DNA of 64,000 nucleotides. Origin: Sequoia sempervirens. Its lineage: Eukaryota; Streptophyta; Pinopsida; Cupressales; Cupressaceae. Position 1 is the stretch's first letter. Every line of letters starts with the position of its first letter. Position numbers and translations under genes: made by a program. Below, one piece after another: positions 10,885 to 22,645 of this stretch. Location: NCBI GenBank assembly GCA_007258455.2, contig VDFB02296606.1:32448-96447 (forward strand). Reading direction: 5' to 3'. The notes under the pieces were generated by a model. The model did not search any database. It worked only from the letters and a program-made list of their open reading frames with translations, and was not told where the DNA came from.

Positions 10885-13800
10885 TTATTCATCATAACTA
10901 GAGAACACTTGTTGAAGAATATCAATATCAGGTCCATCTACCCAATTACCTTCAAATTTAATTCTTTTCAACTCTATTGAGGAAAACTCTTGCATATATT
11001 TTAACTTGATCAACTCCCTCCTAGCAGATTTTACCTCATCTCTAATGTCCATAAGTCTATCCAACAACAAGTCTTCACCATCATCTTCTTTTTGCATCAC
11101 TTCCTCAAATCTGTTACTCCATTTATCCTTCAATTTATCAAGAGGAAAACCTTCTTTGACAAGGATATCCACATTTCTAAAAATAGCAATCACTACCTCC
11201 AATTCATCAATCTTCCCATTCAAGTCTTGTTAGCTTCTTGAATTTTATTTTTATGTTCATAGATGAATTTGGATCTAAATCTGATTATGCTCAATGTATT
11301 CTCAATGAAATCGGCATTATTGTCATCAAGGATTGATTGCTCTAAGAGATTCTACATTGGCACTTTACTAATGTCCTTTAATTTCCTAACATTCTCTCTG
11401 TACTCTTCATCTTGTTTCTCCAGGACATCAGCATGTTGGTTGATATCTTCTACCAATTCCAATGCATCTTCATGGACTTTAAAAATGTCAAAAAATAACT
11501 CACCAACCTCTTGATTAAGCCGATCAATCCATTTATCAAGCATCTCCACCTTATTCCTCATTTGTACCAAATCATCATCTTCTTTCTTGCTTAGTAAGAC
11601 TGGGGTTGATGGAGCAGCAGCTTGTCAACAAACTAGAATGGAAACATCCCTCAAGAATTTATGTAATAGATCCAATTGGGCTTTAAGTTCATCTTTCCTC
11701 TATTTATCTTTAATCATCCTAGATTTAGTAGAGGAAGCCACAATTTCAATAAGGTCCATTTGTTGATTCCTTGCAGGTCTCCCCAAATTGACAGTGCCCA
11801 ACTGGTAATCAGACACTTTCATATCTTGTATGTCCTTTTCCACCATTGGGATTGCACATTCGACTAGAATCTCAACTGCATCTGTGAGCTTAGTGGAATG
11901 GAGGACCTTGGCCTTCTTCTTGGGCCTCTCTTTCTCAATATCCTTCATCACCTCATCCAAATTCAAAGGCTAATGTCGAACTTCTTGATTTATCTCACGA
12001 TCTAGTTTCAACCATGTTGGAGCAACAGGAGTGGTGACCACTTATGTAGAAGAAGAGGCGGGAGTGGCAGAGGAAAGAGGTTGCAGAATGGTAGGCTTAG
12101 GTTGAGAATAAACCTCTTGTACCAGTTGTTGTTCCCTTTGTACAACTTCTTTTGCAAGTCTTTTGGCTTCTTCCATGTCCTTTTCCTCTTGCAACTTCTT
12201 GGCTTCTAGCTCCTTTTGTAAACGTTCATCTTCCAGCCTCTTCTCCTAATATATTTGATCTCTTTGTCTTTCAATCTCTTTAACTTTATCCCATGCTTCT
12301 TTAGACATTTGTTCATGCTTAGTAAGCTATTCATCCCCCTTTTCACTTTCCAGGAGTTCTTCCTCTTCTTTTCTCCTGTGAGCTTCCTTAACAGCTTTAA
12401 ATTTAGCCTCAAGGGCTTCCCTTTCCCTTCTTTGTTGAGCTTTCTCCTCTTCGAGCTCATGGATTTTCTATAACATAGCAATTTATCTCTCCCTTCTTTG
12501 GTATTTAGTTCCTGCTCCTTTTTCTATTGTAGCAAGTCCTCTTTTTCTTTTTTTGTCCCTTCTATTTCCTCCTCTCTAGCCTTAGTATCAAATTCTTGTT
12601 TCTTAGCAAGTGTCATAGCTTGTGCTTTGGCCTCTGCTTCTTGCTTAGCCTCTTCAAACAATTTCCACTGATCCTCTAGGGTGAGGATATGCTCAGTTCC
12701 CACATCCTCAATTTCCTAAAGGGATGCAACCACATGAGTCTCCTTATTAGGTGGAGTGACCTTAGAATATGTATCAACATCATGAATTTCAATTTCATGC
12801 TTCTTCCCTTTTAAGGACTCAGCCTCCTTATGAAGGGTTCTAGTAGGCATTTCCCCAATTGAATGCTCTATAAGAAGAGGTTGAGTTGAGGTTTCACCTC
12901 GAGCTTCTATTGTTGCCTCTTCTCCATGTTCTTCAGGAACATCCTAAGCAGGAATTGCAAGATGAAGCTCCTCTCTAGAATTGGGAGGGAAAAACTCCAA
13001 TGCTTCCTTAGGAGCTATCCTTCTTTTTTTCCTTTTGTATCCCTAAGTGGTACCTACAACCTTTCTCTTTTTAGAAGGTTGATCCTTTGGCTCCCCTATT
13101 CTCATAACCACCCACTAGATACTTCTATCAAGGAGTGGCCTTGCAATTTGTTTTATGTCAATAGATTCCTCCACATCCCAGTCCACTTGATCCAATTTTT
13201 TGGTGCCTATATTATCAACATTATATTAGAGATCCAAAGTTATCCCATCATCAAAAAAATCATTAGGAATGTCCTCCTTCACCCCATACTCAATCATGAG
13301 TGGGTTGGGTAATCTTTCATAATTCCTTCTTCTTAGATCATACTCATCTTGTAAACCCTCCCAAAAATCCTCCAACAGATTGAAATGTTTGTCAAAAACT
13401 ATAGGAAGCAAACCATGCATCTTGTGCTTGGGATCAAAATACTTCCTAGAGGTATACAAGCCTAACTTCAAATGGATTAATTCATCACAAATTTCCTTGG
13501 TTGCCACATTGTGCACACAACTATACTCACCCAACTTCATGGTAAATTTGTGACAGCCAATCTTATGCTCTCTAGAAAATTTGAGATTAACTATCATAGC
13601 TTGATAGATAAACTCCATCAAAACAATCATGTTGTTACAACACCTAGGCAGTAGATGAGGGTGACCATCAAAACCATCCAGCCTGAAATAAGTGAACTTG
13701 GGGTATTGGATGTACCAATGTCCCCACTTTGCAATGAATTCCATGGTATCTCTTCCCAGTCTATACCCTACATCTCCTATTAGTTGGTCAATGATGACAT

Positions 13801-14760
13801 ACAGGAATGCATCATTAACTTTTCTATAATGTAACTCAGAATTCTACAAGTTGAGCTGGTCATAGTGATCCCATACCTTTTTTTGTCTAGGGGCTTCTCC
13901 CAATATCCCAACTGCATTCAAACCAGGAAAGATGTATATTCTTGCAACTGCAAATACTACATAAGAGGTCTTGAGGAAGCATTTTTTCTCCCTTACTTTG
14001 AGCATCTAATTATGTAGGGACTCTGATACAATCATTGGATAGTCAAATTGTTGTCTTCCATCTAGAATGGTTTGAATAAATGGAAACATTCATTCCTTGA
14101 ATTGTGATGAATCCCTCTTCCCAAACACCTTGGAAAGCATCATTATAATATCACCGATATCCTTGTAGAAATTTGATCTCTTAGGTTGATCAAGATGTTT
14201 GGTTAGGTATTTCTTCTCCACTCTCATCAAGTGTTTATTCATATGAGTCATGTTGGCCTCCTTTTCGTTTCTATATAGTTTCAAGTATTCTACCTCATTG
14301 AGTTGTCTGGGGCTCTATGGGGTAGGTGCACATTAAACATGAACCTTATCATCTGTAGTGTAATATCAATGATGATATTACCTTGTAGATCCACACTTTT
14401 TCTTCTCACAAGATTATAAGCCCTAGCTATAGAAAGTATTAGTTCTAGGCACTGGACTAATAGAGGAAATATGGCAACATGTTCCAATCTAGATTGAACA
14501 ATTATTTATGTTCTCCCTATTACCTCCTCACTAAATTTTTCTTCATGGAACTCCTCATAATTGAATGGGCCCAATTTTGTTTCTATGATATCTGCCCAAT
14601 CTAAATCCTCCTTGCTAGCTGTAATAGAAGGAATTTAGTGCCTATACCTCAAGGTGTAGGGAAATTGTTCTACTTTTATCTTCTTAGGCCTAGTTCCTTT
14701 CCTTTAAATTTCTACAGGTTGACTTGTTTGAGAAGCCCCCTTTGATTCTCTTGACACCCT
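10885..14760 (-). pseudogene. Long decayed ORF of unknown family, probable retroelement extra ORF
   Basis: On the minus strand about 3.9 kb remains readable with frameshifts and scattered stops, roughly 1250 codons. The N-terminal half (14660-13226) is globular. Its best block is an open 172-residue frame at 13744-13226 beginning MEFIAKWGHWYIQYPKFTYF, followed by RLDGFDGHPHLLPR and a LxxYTSRKYFDPKHKMHG stretch. The C-terminal half (12700-10885) is strongly lysine/glutamate-rich and looks coiled-coil, with segments rich in KRLKDKE, EEYRENVRKL and RRELIKLKYMQEF patterns. No catalytic motif is seen. It lies 1.1 kb upstream of a gypsy gag on the same strand, so it may be an extra ORF of that element or of a separate one. 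From memory it resembles uncharacterised proteins predicted in gymnosperm genomes. I cannot name a function. Confidence 0.55.
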
Positions 14761-14764
14761 CTAT

Positions 14765-16080
14765 TTCTGCAATACAACCCTGGACTAGATTAACAAAAGC
14801 ATGAAAAAAATTACATCATCCAATTCCTCTCATACCATTGTCTATTCCCTCAGGATATCTCTTCATACTTAGTTAAATCTTATATCCATCAGAAGCGAAT
14901 TCAAAGAAGAATCAAGAATAGGAAATGATTTACCACAAGGTGGGATCAAGACCAAAATTGGAACAACACCAACACCAGGATCAGAATAGAAACCGAACCC
15001 AAAACCAATCGATAGTTCCAAGTTTGGTCCCCACTCTAGTTCCATTTCCACCAAAAGGAAAGGATGAAGATTAGATTCAATGGTCATTGGAAGAAGGATC
15101 ACTTTTGGAATGAGCTACTATGAAAACACCTATGGGGCAAGTTTTTTTTTTATTCTGCTTCTGCCAATTTCCCATTCAAACAAAGAAACTTCTTAAAATG
15201 CGGTCACATGAATCTAAGACTTAGGTCACATGGAAACATAAGGAAACCTCAAATAAAGGGGCTTAAACTCTCCCTCTAATAGGATAAAGACCAAATTTAA
15301 CTCTAAGGGGCTTGACATTGTAAAGATCATTGCACAAAACCCTAGTTTGCACAACTCATCGATTCAGTTAATTAGGGCATCAAGAGCCCAACATGAAAAT
15401 CACTGAACCGACACAAGAATAAGATCAAAGGGGTTTCCAAATAGACTTTAAATCATTTAAAGCATAGAGAACCCCATTAAACATAACCCTAATTAGAAAG
15501 TAGGGCACGGCAGAATGGACATGCCACAAAAACAATAGTAGAGCAACAAAAGAAACAAACAGAAGGCATAAAAAGAAAAATGAAAAAATAGAAAAGGACA
15601 AAATGAAACCAAAAACACACAAGGGAATGAGGGAATATTCACAGGAAATATCCCATGAATGCACAAGAACAACATAAATAAGAAAACAAAAAATAGAACG
15701 ACAAAAACAAATGGGAAAAGAATGCAAAAAGACCCTACCTTGAAACGTCAACAAGAGATATTGAAACTAGATAAGAATCCACTCACCAATGCACCTTCAA
15801 AGTAAAATCATGCTCCTCTCAAAGTTACCTTGGCTCTGGTTTGCTAAAAAACTTAGATAATAAAGATAATGAGCCAGTTAACCTTGATTTAGTTTTAAAA
15901 AATCATTTCGTGTGTGTGAGGAGGCTACAATTAATGCAATAAATGTTGTTGATAGGGAGTGGAACCAGAAATGAAAAAGAGTGATCAACCAATGTGGAAA
16001 TTAAATGCAAGAAAATGTAAACACAGAGCTGGAACAGAACAAGAATATTTATCCAAGTCTCATATCTAGCTCTGAACCTA
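14765..16080. other. Non-coding purine-rich DNA
   Basis: No gene recognised. Minus-strand open frames at 15425-15754 and 15903-16343 are hydrophobic only because the plus strand is A/G-rich, and are not believed. At 15011-15190 there is a diverged copy of the AGTTCCAAGTT...CTGCTTCTGCC unit that is tandemly repeated at 16100-16600. Confidence 0.4.
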
Positions 16081-16084
16081 ATTC

Positions 16085-16625
16085 CAGTCCAGTGAAAAGG
16101 ATAGACAACAAAGGGAAACAAGGACGAAATCAAAATAAAAACTAGAACTGGAACTTTACAAAGTTCCAAGTTCGGTTTCAATTCTAGTTTCACTCCTGAA
16201 AAAGAAACAAAACATCGAGATAAGGAAAAAAGAAACGATGAGAAGTGGTACCAAAATGAAAATCGGGCCCAACTAAGACACCAATGATGATAAAACATAA
16301 AGCAAGAGGGCGGGAGTAGTATCGGAATGAAAACTGGATTCAAAACTTTTAGAAAGTTCCAAGTTCAATTCTAATTATGGTTCTGCTTCTGCCAGAGCAA
16401 AAACAAAAAAAAGAGAAACGTGAAACAACTCAAGGGAGAAACAGACACAAGAGTGCAAGACAAACCAAAAGATGACAAAAGGAACGAGGCTAGGGTGGTA
16501 CTAGAACTAGAACTGAATCCAGACTTGGAACCTTCAAAAGTTCTAAGTCCAATTTCCATTATGACTCTGCTTCCGCCAGACCCAAAAGAAACAAGGACTT
16601 AGGAGAAAAGGAACAACTCCTAAGA
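16085..16625. repeat. Three diverged tandem copies of a 184-193 bp unit
   Basis: The landmark AAGTTCCAAG occurs at 16161, 16354 and (as AAGTTCTAAG) 16538, giving spacings of 193 and 184 bp. Each copy carries, in order, a GAACTGGA/GAACTGAAT-like segment, the landmark, a GGTTCTGCTTCTGCCAGA-like segment and an AAAGAAACAA-rich segment. An isolated older copy lies near 15017-15190. Confidence 0.6.
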
Positions 16626-16692
16626 CCCAAACAAAACACCAAGGACAAAACAAGAAAAAAGGGGGACCCATTTTTATCCAAAACAAAATGGG

Positions 16693-17680
16693 GTGGTTAT
16701 GCAAGGCATAATAGGTACTTTATACAAGTTGGAAACACATGTTGTTCAATGCAATAGTGTCTCTGTAAAGTCAAAAAAGGTTGCTCGTGTAGAGAAGGAG
16801 AACGAAGTTCTTCTGGGAGTAAACTCTTTGGAGGTGAAACTCCCAGTAGAAAAGACCAGGCTTGGGCATCAGAGGCTCAACCACATTGGCGAGAAAGGCT
16901 TAAAATCTTTGAAAAATAAAAACCTGGTTGAACAATTTGATGATTGTAACCTTGAGTTCAATTTTTGTGAACATTGTATATATGGAAAACAACATTGTGT
17001 TTCATTTTATTCTAGTCCTCATAAATCTTCTGGTGTTCTAGATTATATTCACTCTAATGTTTTTGGTCTAGAAAATATTCCTTCATTATCAAAATCAAGA
17101 TATTATATTTATTTTCTTGATGATTATTCAAGAAGGGCATTTGTGTATTTTGTAAAAAGTAAATTAGAAGTGTTCAATCGGTGTAAAGACTTTAAAAACT
17201 TGGTAGAAAATTAGACTGGAAGGAAAATTAAATGCTTGAGGATAGATAATGGTGGTGAGTTTTGTTCTGCTAATTTTGAAAGGTATTGTAAAGACCATGG
17301 AATAAAAAGGCATAAGACAACACCTTGAGGTTGTGGCTAAAACATGTTATTTAATAAATTGATCTCCCTCTTCGGCACTTGTTGACAAAACCCCTATGGA
17401 AGCTTGGTCTGGTAAGAAGCCCTCTTTAATACATGTAAGAGTCTTTGGTTGTGAGGCATATGCCTATGTGCCGAATGAGAAAAGATCTAAATTGGAAAAT
17501 AAAGTTGTAAAATGTATATTCATTGGCTACAATATTGGTGTGAAAGGATACAAGCTTTGGAATATTGTGACTGAAAAGGTTGTATATAGCAAAAGTGCAA
17601 TCTTTCATGAGCTAAATCCTTCTTCTGTGGATCTACAGTTAGGGATGAAAGAAGAAAAGAAATAAAAAGTAGTTCAAAAT
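16693..17680 (+). pseudogene. Copia integrase, catalytic core broken
   Basis: The pre-integrase zinc-binding segment reads GHQRLNHIGEKGLKSL...FCEHCIYGKQ at about 16860-16990, with the usual W before HQRL changed to G. Next comes the core: in DYIHSNVFG near 17040-17070 the first catalytic Asp is Asn, and IDNGGEF near 17240-17260 keeps the second Asp. Right after KRHKTTP (about 17325) roughly 100 bp are missing, removing the segment that holds the third catalytic residue, Glu. The frame resumes with TPMEAWSGKKPSL and the FGCEAYAYVP...FIGY block at 17396-17665. A normal copy would insert element DNA. This one cannot. Confidence 0.85.
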
Positions 17681-17929
17681 TCCTTGAACTCCAGATAAAT
17701 AGGAACTATGAAGTGTACCTGAAACTAAGGATAGTTCTAGCAGCACTGAGAGTTTTGAAGAAGAAGAACCACAACCTTAGCCTCATCCTTTCAGGAGGTC
17801 TACACATGAAAGGAAACAACCTGAAAGGTATGGTTTTTCCATGTTGAATGTAAATTGTTCCTATGTTTTGATTACAAGCACTAATAAGCCTAGGACTATG
17901 AAGGAAGCAATTGAAATGTCTGATTCAAA

Positions 17930-19400
17930 TTCTAGATTGGAAGCCATGAATGAGGAAATAGCATCATTAAAAATGAATGCAACTTAGGATTTGGTGCTCT
18001 TTCCTAAAGGTAGAAAGCTTGTTGGCTATAATGGGTATTTAAGAATAAAATCAATCTAGATGGCAGTGTTGAAAAGTATAAAGCTAGGTTGGTTGTGAAA
18101 GGCTATTCCCAGGTAGAGCGAATTGATTATGGTGAAATATTTTCTCCTATAGCTAAGCTAACATCTATTAGATTTCTTTTGTCACTTGCAGCAATGTTTG
18201 ACTTAGAGATTGAATAGATGGATGTGAAGACAACATTTCTTCATGGAGATCTTGAAGAAGAAATTTATATGTCCCAACCTAAGCACTTTGTGGAAAAAGG
18301 TAAAGAAAATTTGGTTTGCAAGTTAAAGAAATCTTTGTATGGTTTAAAATAATCTCCTAGAATGTGGTACCAGAAGTTTGACATTTTTTTGTTGTCATTG
18401 GGATTTGTAAGATTGAAATCTAATCATTGTGTACTTCAAAACTAAAAATTACCAAGTTCTTATTATTGCTTTGTATGTTGATGACATGTTCATAGGAAAT
18501 AGTAAGACTATGATTTTTGATCTAAAATCTCAATTGTCGGAAAAGTTTTAAATGAAAGATCTAGGTGTAGCAAGGTATATTCTAGGGATGGAAATAAATA
18601 GGGATAGAGGCAGTATAAATATTTGGCTCAGCCAGAGTAAGTATATCAATACTGTCCTAGAGAGATTTGGTAAACTTGATTGCAAGTAGCTAGTTGTTCC
18701 AGTGTTGCAAGGAACGAAGCTATCTGTTGAAGATTGTCTAAAATCTCCTACCAAGATGGAGGACATGGCCAAAGTTCCTTATGCAAGTGTAGTTGGAAAT
18801 TTAATGTATGCAATGGTTTGTACAAGGCTAGACATTTCCCAAGCAGTGGGAGTTCTTAGTCATTTTATGGCAAATCCAGGTAGACCACACTAGGATATTG
18901 TGAAAAGAGTTTTTAGATATTTAAAAGGTACTTCTTAGTATGCTTTGTGCTATCATGGTAACTTAGTTGGATCATAGAGATCCATCAACTTTCAAGGTTA
19001 TGTGGATTCTGATTGGGCAGGGGACATTGACAATAGGAGATCCACCAGTGGATACATCTTCATGTTATTTGGTGTAGTTAGTTGGATGAGAAAGTGGTAG
19101 GTTGTAGTCATTTTATCTACTACGAAAGAAGAATATATGGCAACAACACATTCCTATAAAGAATCCATTTGGCTTAGACATTTTTTTCTGATGTTGGGTT
19201 CAATGCAAGGAAAATTAGCATTTGTTGTGACAGAAAGAGTGTTATTTGTTTGGAAAAAAATCCATCTTTCCATGCCAGGATGAAACATATTGATGTGTAG
19301 TATCATTTTGTATGGGATATGGTTGAGGACAGAAAGATCAGTCTTGAAAAAGTGTCCATACTATAGAAAATGTTGTCGATGTGTTAAAAAAATAGTGAGC
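17930..19400 (+). pseudogene. Copia reverse transcriptase and RNase H, decayed
   Basis: RT blocks are YKARLVVKGYSQ (about 18080), [36 protein letters not shown] (about 18215-18270), [13 protein letters not shown] and the catalytic YVDD at 18474-18485. RNase H blocks are YASVVGNLMYAMVCTRLDIS, VDSDWAGD (about 19000) and STTKEEYMA. Disabling stops sit where the family has Q or W: after the E before MDVK, after LYGLK, before MKDLG, in PH*DIV, TS*YAL, RKW*V and HIDV*YH. One-base shifts occur near 18040 and 18440. Almost all stops are CAG to TAG, CAA to TAA or TGG to TAG. Confidence 0.9.
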
Positions 19401-19491
19401 ATAGACAAGTATAGGTGGTGTGCCAGTTTGATGGGCATTGGGGCCTATGACTTTCAATAACTTTGATTTTAGAGGAAGCCAATAAGTATTC

Positions 19492-20570
19492 ATCAAGTGG
19501 GAGCTTGTTGGAAAATGTGCCTCAACTTATTGGCTTGAACCTCTCTTAAAGACTTGGCACTTTTCCTTTTATTGGTCTTCATTGTTGGACTATCACCAAA
19601 ATCCAACACCTTGAAACCTAAGTCATGGGGTTTTGAATAATCATAACTTGGCAACATTGAGCTTCCCTTTGTTATTGCCATGTCATGGGTTTAATGAATT
19701 TCCTAACCTCCAATAGAAGGCTCTAAATTTTTGGTTTCTCCCAACTTGGCGACATAGAGATTGGCAATGTCATAGGTTTTGAGAAATGCATAACCTTCAA
19801 TATTAATGTTGTGAAGTTTCATTTTTCAATGACATAGCAACATAACTAATGGATGGTAGGACCATTGTGCATGGAATGTGACATCAGTTGTATAGAAGTG
19901 ACATGGATGCCATGTGGATGGTGGGGACCACACGGTTCGAGCTGATAAGTTGTAAGACTGGTCGTCGGGACGTAGCTCCATCTCTAGGATGTGAAAGTTG
20001 GTCTCGCTAATAGTTGTGAACATCAGTAGGACAATTTCATATCAGTGGGACACTTGAAGTTGTCCCAACGAAATCCCGATATGGTAATTGTTGATTGACA
20101 GTTTTTCTTCTATAACGGATGGGAACTGAATTGGTATGTTTCTGAGTATGGGTCTAGTGATGCAATTTGATTAAAGAATTCTCTTAGAAGGAAAATTCTA
20201 TAATGTTTAATGCATTGTAATAGTGTTTGGGAGTTGAGTCATGATTCTAAAGAGAGAGAACGAGATTGATCAAGGATTGTAGTGATGCCTATATTGAGAG
20301 TGTGAATTGACATTTGGAAGCAACAAATTGTAACTCTATATGTGGATTTTGTTCACTGTAATACAAAGTTTTTTTTGCTTAGTGTGGGGTTTTTCTCCTG
20401 AAAGGGTTTTCCCATGTTAAATCAGATGTCCATTTTGTGGTTGTGTTAAATTTTGTTTTGTTTTTTTTTCTGCTCATGTGCATCTTTATTGAACTATAAT
20501 TTGAAATTAAACAATATGTCTGCATTCTCTTCTTAGAATTAGCATTAGGAAAGTTTTTCCTTGTTCCCAC
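19492..20570 (+). repeat. Copia 3' LTR with polypurine tract
   Basis: A purine tract AAGTGGGAGC at 19495-19504 is followed by TGTTGGAAAATG beginning at 19506, the expected LTR start. An AACTCTATATGTGG TATA-like box is near 20332 and a TGTAATACAAAG stretch near 20358. The right end is uncertain (about 20560-20585) because another LTR follows directly and no 5' LTR is available for comparison. Confidence 0.7.
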
Positions 20571-20574
20571 CATT

Positions 20575-21567
20575 TTTTGGCATGATTTCCTAGACACTAG
20601 CACACCTCACAGACGTTTATGCACTACAATAGTGTCCCATGACATTTTAGCATTCAAATGATCATTCTCAATAATTTTTCCACTTGTCACCTACCTTTGG
20701 TGATGGAAATGACTTGAGACACCTTGTAATAGATCGAAAACCTTCTTTTCCCTCCTATTCTTTCTTTAAAATCCATCTTTTCAATTCATTTGGTCTTCTT
20801 GGTCTCTCTCTTGAAAATTCTTTTTTTCTCTCAAAATCTCTCTTTATGTCTTTCTCTCAAGCTTGCACAGTTCTCTTGCTTGCTACAGTGGTCTTAAAGC
20901 TCTCTCACTTTCTCTACAACACTCTTAGCTCTCACAACTATCTCTTCCTTTCTCTTTCTTTGGCTTCCTCAAGCCTTGTAAGTGATATATATCTCTTGTC
21001 TAATGTCTTTGAGCATCTTGGGATTTATCACATCCCTTGTCTATGCATTTTATTGTCTTGTCTATTTATATTTCTATCTATTTGTCTATCTATCTATTAG
21101 TGGAGGTGGAAACACCAAAATGGGGGTTCGAGTGAGGCAAGCCCCTAAAAACCCCCAACATTTTCTCTCAATCTTCTATGTGTAGGTGTTGGAGACATAT
21201 CTTTTCTAGAGGCTTCATTTATCGATTTCTTGTGAGCATTCCCTTTTCCTCTTCTCTCACTTTATCATTTATATTTCACTCAGTTTACTTTATCTTATTT
21301 CAATTTTGATATACTTTGTTATTTTCCTATATTTCAAGAGTTCCTAGTAAGTCAGAATAGTAGTAGTCATCTTGTCTTTTTATGTGATAGCCTCAATTTT
21401 TTTAGTCTATATGAGACAATGGCGACCCTTTGGGACACTAGTGCATCGCGTTGTCATCATTGGCCAAGAGCTTACTTGTCTATCTAGAAGACCTCTATGG
21501 CCTACTCTTTTTGTTTCTAGAACTCTCATCATTTCTATGTTGTCACCTAGATGCTTTGTTCCTTGAG
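20575..21567 (+). repeat. Truncated LTR of the gypsy family found again at 40, 45 and 60 kb
   Basis: This plus-oriented copy shares several ordered blocks with the LTRs at 39611-40866 (-), 44853-46102 (-) and 59914-61148 (+). These are ACAGACGTTTATGCAC near 20612, TGGAGGTGGAAACACCAAAA at 21101-21120, the G/C hairpin at 21122-21146, TGTGTAGGTGTTGGAGACAT near 21178, and a TCTAGAACTCTCA block near 21517. It is cut at the right end within CCTTGAGGTA (21561-21570), where it joins duplicated host DNA. The five bases shared at the joint suggest microhomology-mediated joining. The open frame at 20684-21100 is C/T-rich and not believed. Confidence 0.75.
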
Positions 21568-22135
21568 GTAGTTATGATCTCATTTTTGTTGCTATCAACA
21601 TTTCCTTTATTAACAAGTGGTTTTTGGCTCCTGCAAGAGGATGATGGACATGGCCATGACAATGGCATTGAATTTATCATTGGAATTAATGAGGATATTT
21701 CTTGAATTCAAAAAAAAAAAATTGTTGGCCTAAGTTCATTTCTCTAAGGGAAGCATGGAAGTATGGAGAGTGGGATTTTTATCATTAATACATATTTTTT
21801 CATAGAAGGAAGTTGATTCACCTATTTTGAGAAACAAATATTTCTTCTTTGACAACTATTGTTGCATGTGTCTTGTGGTGAAGTGGTTGTAAGTTAATCT
21901 AATGATGTTTGTACTTGATAGGGAAGAAGAGGGGTTGAGTAGGGATATTCGCAAGGCCCTAGATTACATGATGGGAAAAGGTGTTAGCAGAGCAAAAGAA
22001 AAGGTGTTGGTACCTCTACCACTTGTGTTTCTAAAATTGAAGCTACTTGGTAACCTCAATTTCCTCATGGTTGCACATTGTAGAGGAGGAAATTTTCTAC
22101 CCTTGAGTCTCAAGACATGTAGAGTCTTCAAGGAG
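21568..22135 (+). pseudogene. Unidentified gene fragment X, copy A (inverted relative to copy B)
   Basis: Homologous to the minus strand of 51562-50994 but lying here on the plus strand. Shared peptide-like segments are SGFxLLQEDDGHGH...GIEF at 21610-21670 and LDREEEGLSRD...KALDYMMGKG at 21910-21985. An AAGTTCATTTCTCTAAGGGA block lies near 21727-21748. The putative intron/exon edge TTGATAG|GGAAG at 21920 corresponds to TTGACAG|GGAG in copy B. The protein family is not recognised. Copy A has extra frame breaks and is probably dead. Confidence 0.5.
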
Positions 22136-22226
22136 CCAATGGTCCTCAACTACCTTGCTTCACTATTGAATAGACACAAACATGCTACACAAATAACAAA
22201 CTTACTATTGTTATGATTTAATGTTA

Positions 22227-22645
22227 ATACTATTACTCATATTGTCATAAGTGATTGAGATTGTTTTGATGGTCATCTTATACACGCACTATTCAGGAGA
22301 CTGTTGATTCCAAATTGACACTACATTGGAGCTCACCTCACTTCATAGGGGAACACCTTTTGATGTAAACATATGTTATTATTATATGAAAGAAAGGATA
22401 TATTGAACTCCTCTAATATTGTATGAGATGTACACATGATAATCCATCCAATATTCCAAAAAGAGAAATTTTTTTATAGGGTACACATTAAATTTTGGTC
22501 TGCACCAGGCCTAGGCATTCAAGCGAGCTTGATGTAAAAAGTCTACTTTTTGTTTGGGAGACACTAATTTGGGTTTCTCTGTTGTTTGAAAATTATTCAA
22601 CAGCATCCCTCAATAGACTTGGGAAAACTGTAACCTTGGTTCAGT
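22227..22645. other. Sequence present in block A but not block B
   Basis: Between GTTAATACTATTA and TTAATTTTTAAAAAAACATG, block A carries about 420 bp that block B lacks (the B junction is near 51645-51660). No coding or repeat structure is recognised. It may be a small insertion in A or a deletion in B. Confidence 0.45.

Larger units (their letters stand above)
16690..20570 (+). mobile_element. Ty1/Copia retrotransposon, 5'-truncated, with 3' LTR
   Basis: Plus-strand Copia pol in the order GAG-pre-integrase zinc region, integrase, reverse transcriptase, RNase H, then a polypurine tract and 3' LTR. Gag, protease and 5' LTR are missing, since the element starts mid-polyprotein near 16690. Gene order (integrase before RT) is diagnostic for Copia. 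Many stops, an internal deletion in integrase, and changed catalytic residues show it is dead. Confidence 0.9.

Noticed and set aside
15425..16559. Hydrophobic minus-strand ORFs that look like membrane proteins
   Set aside because: Hydrophobicity comes from reading the T/C-rich complement of A/G-rich repeat DNA. There are no conserved motifs and they overlap the tandem repeat.
20684..21100. 138-codon ORF with a membrane-protein look
   Set aside because: It lies inside an LTR in a C/T-rich stretch and is not conserved as a frame in the related LTRs.
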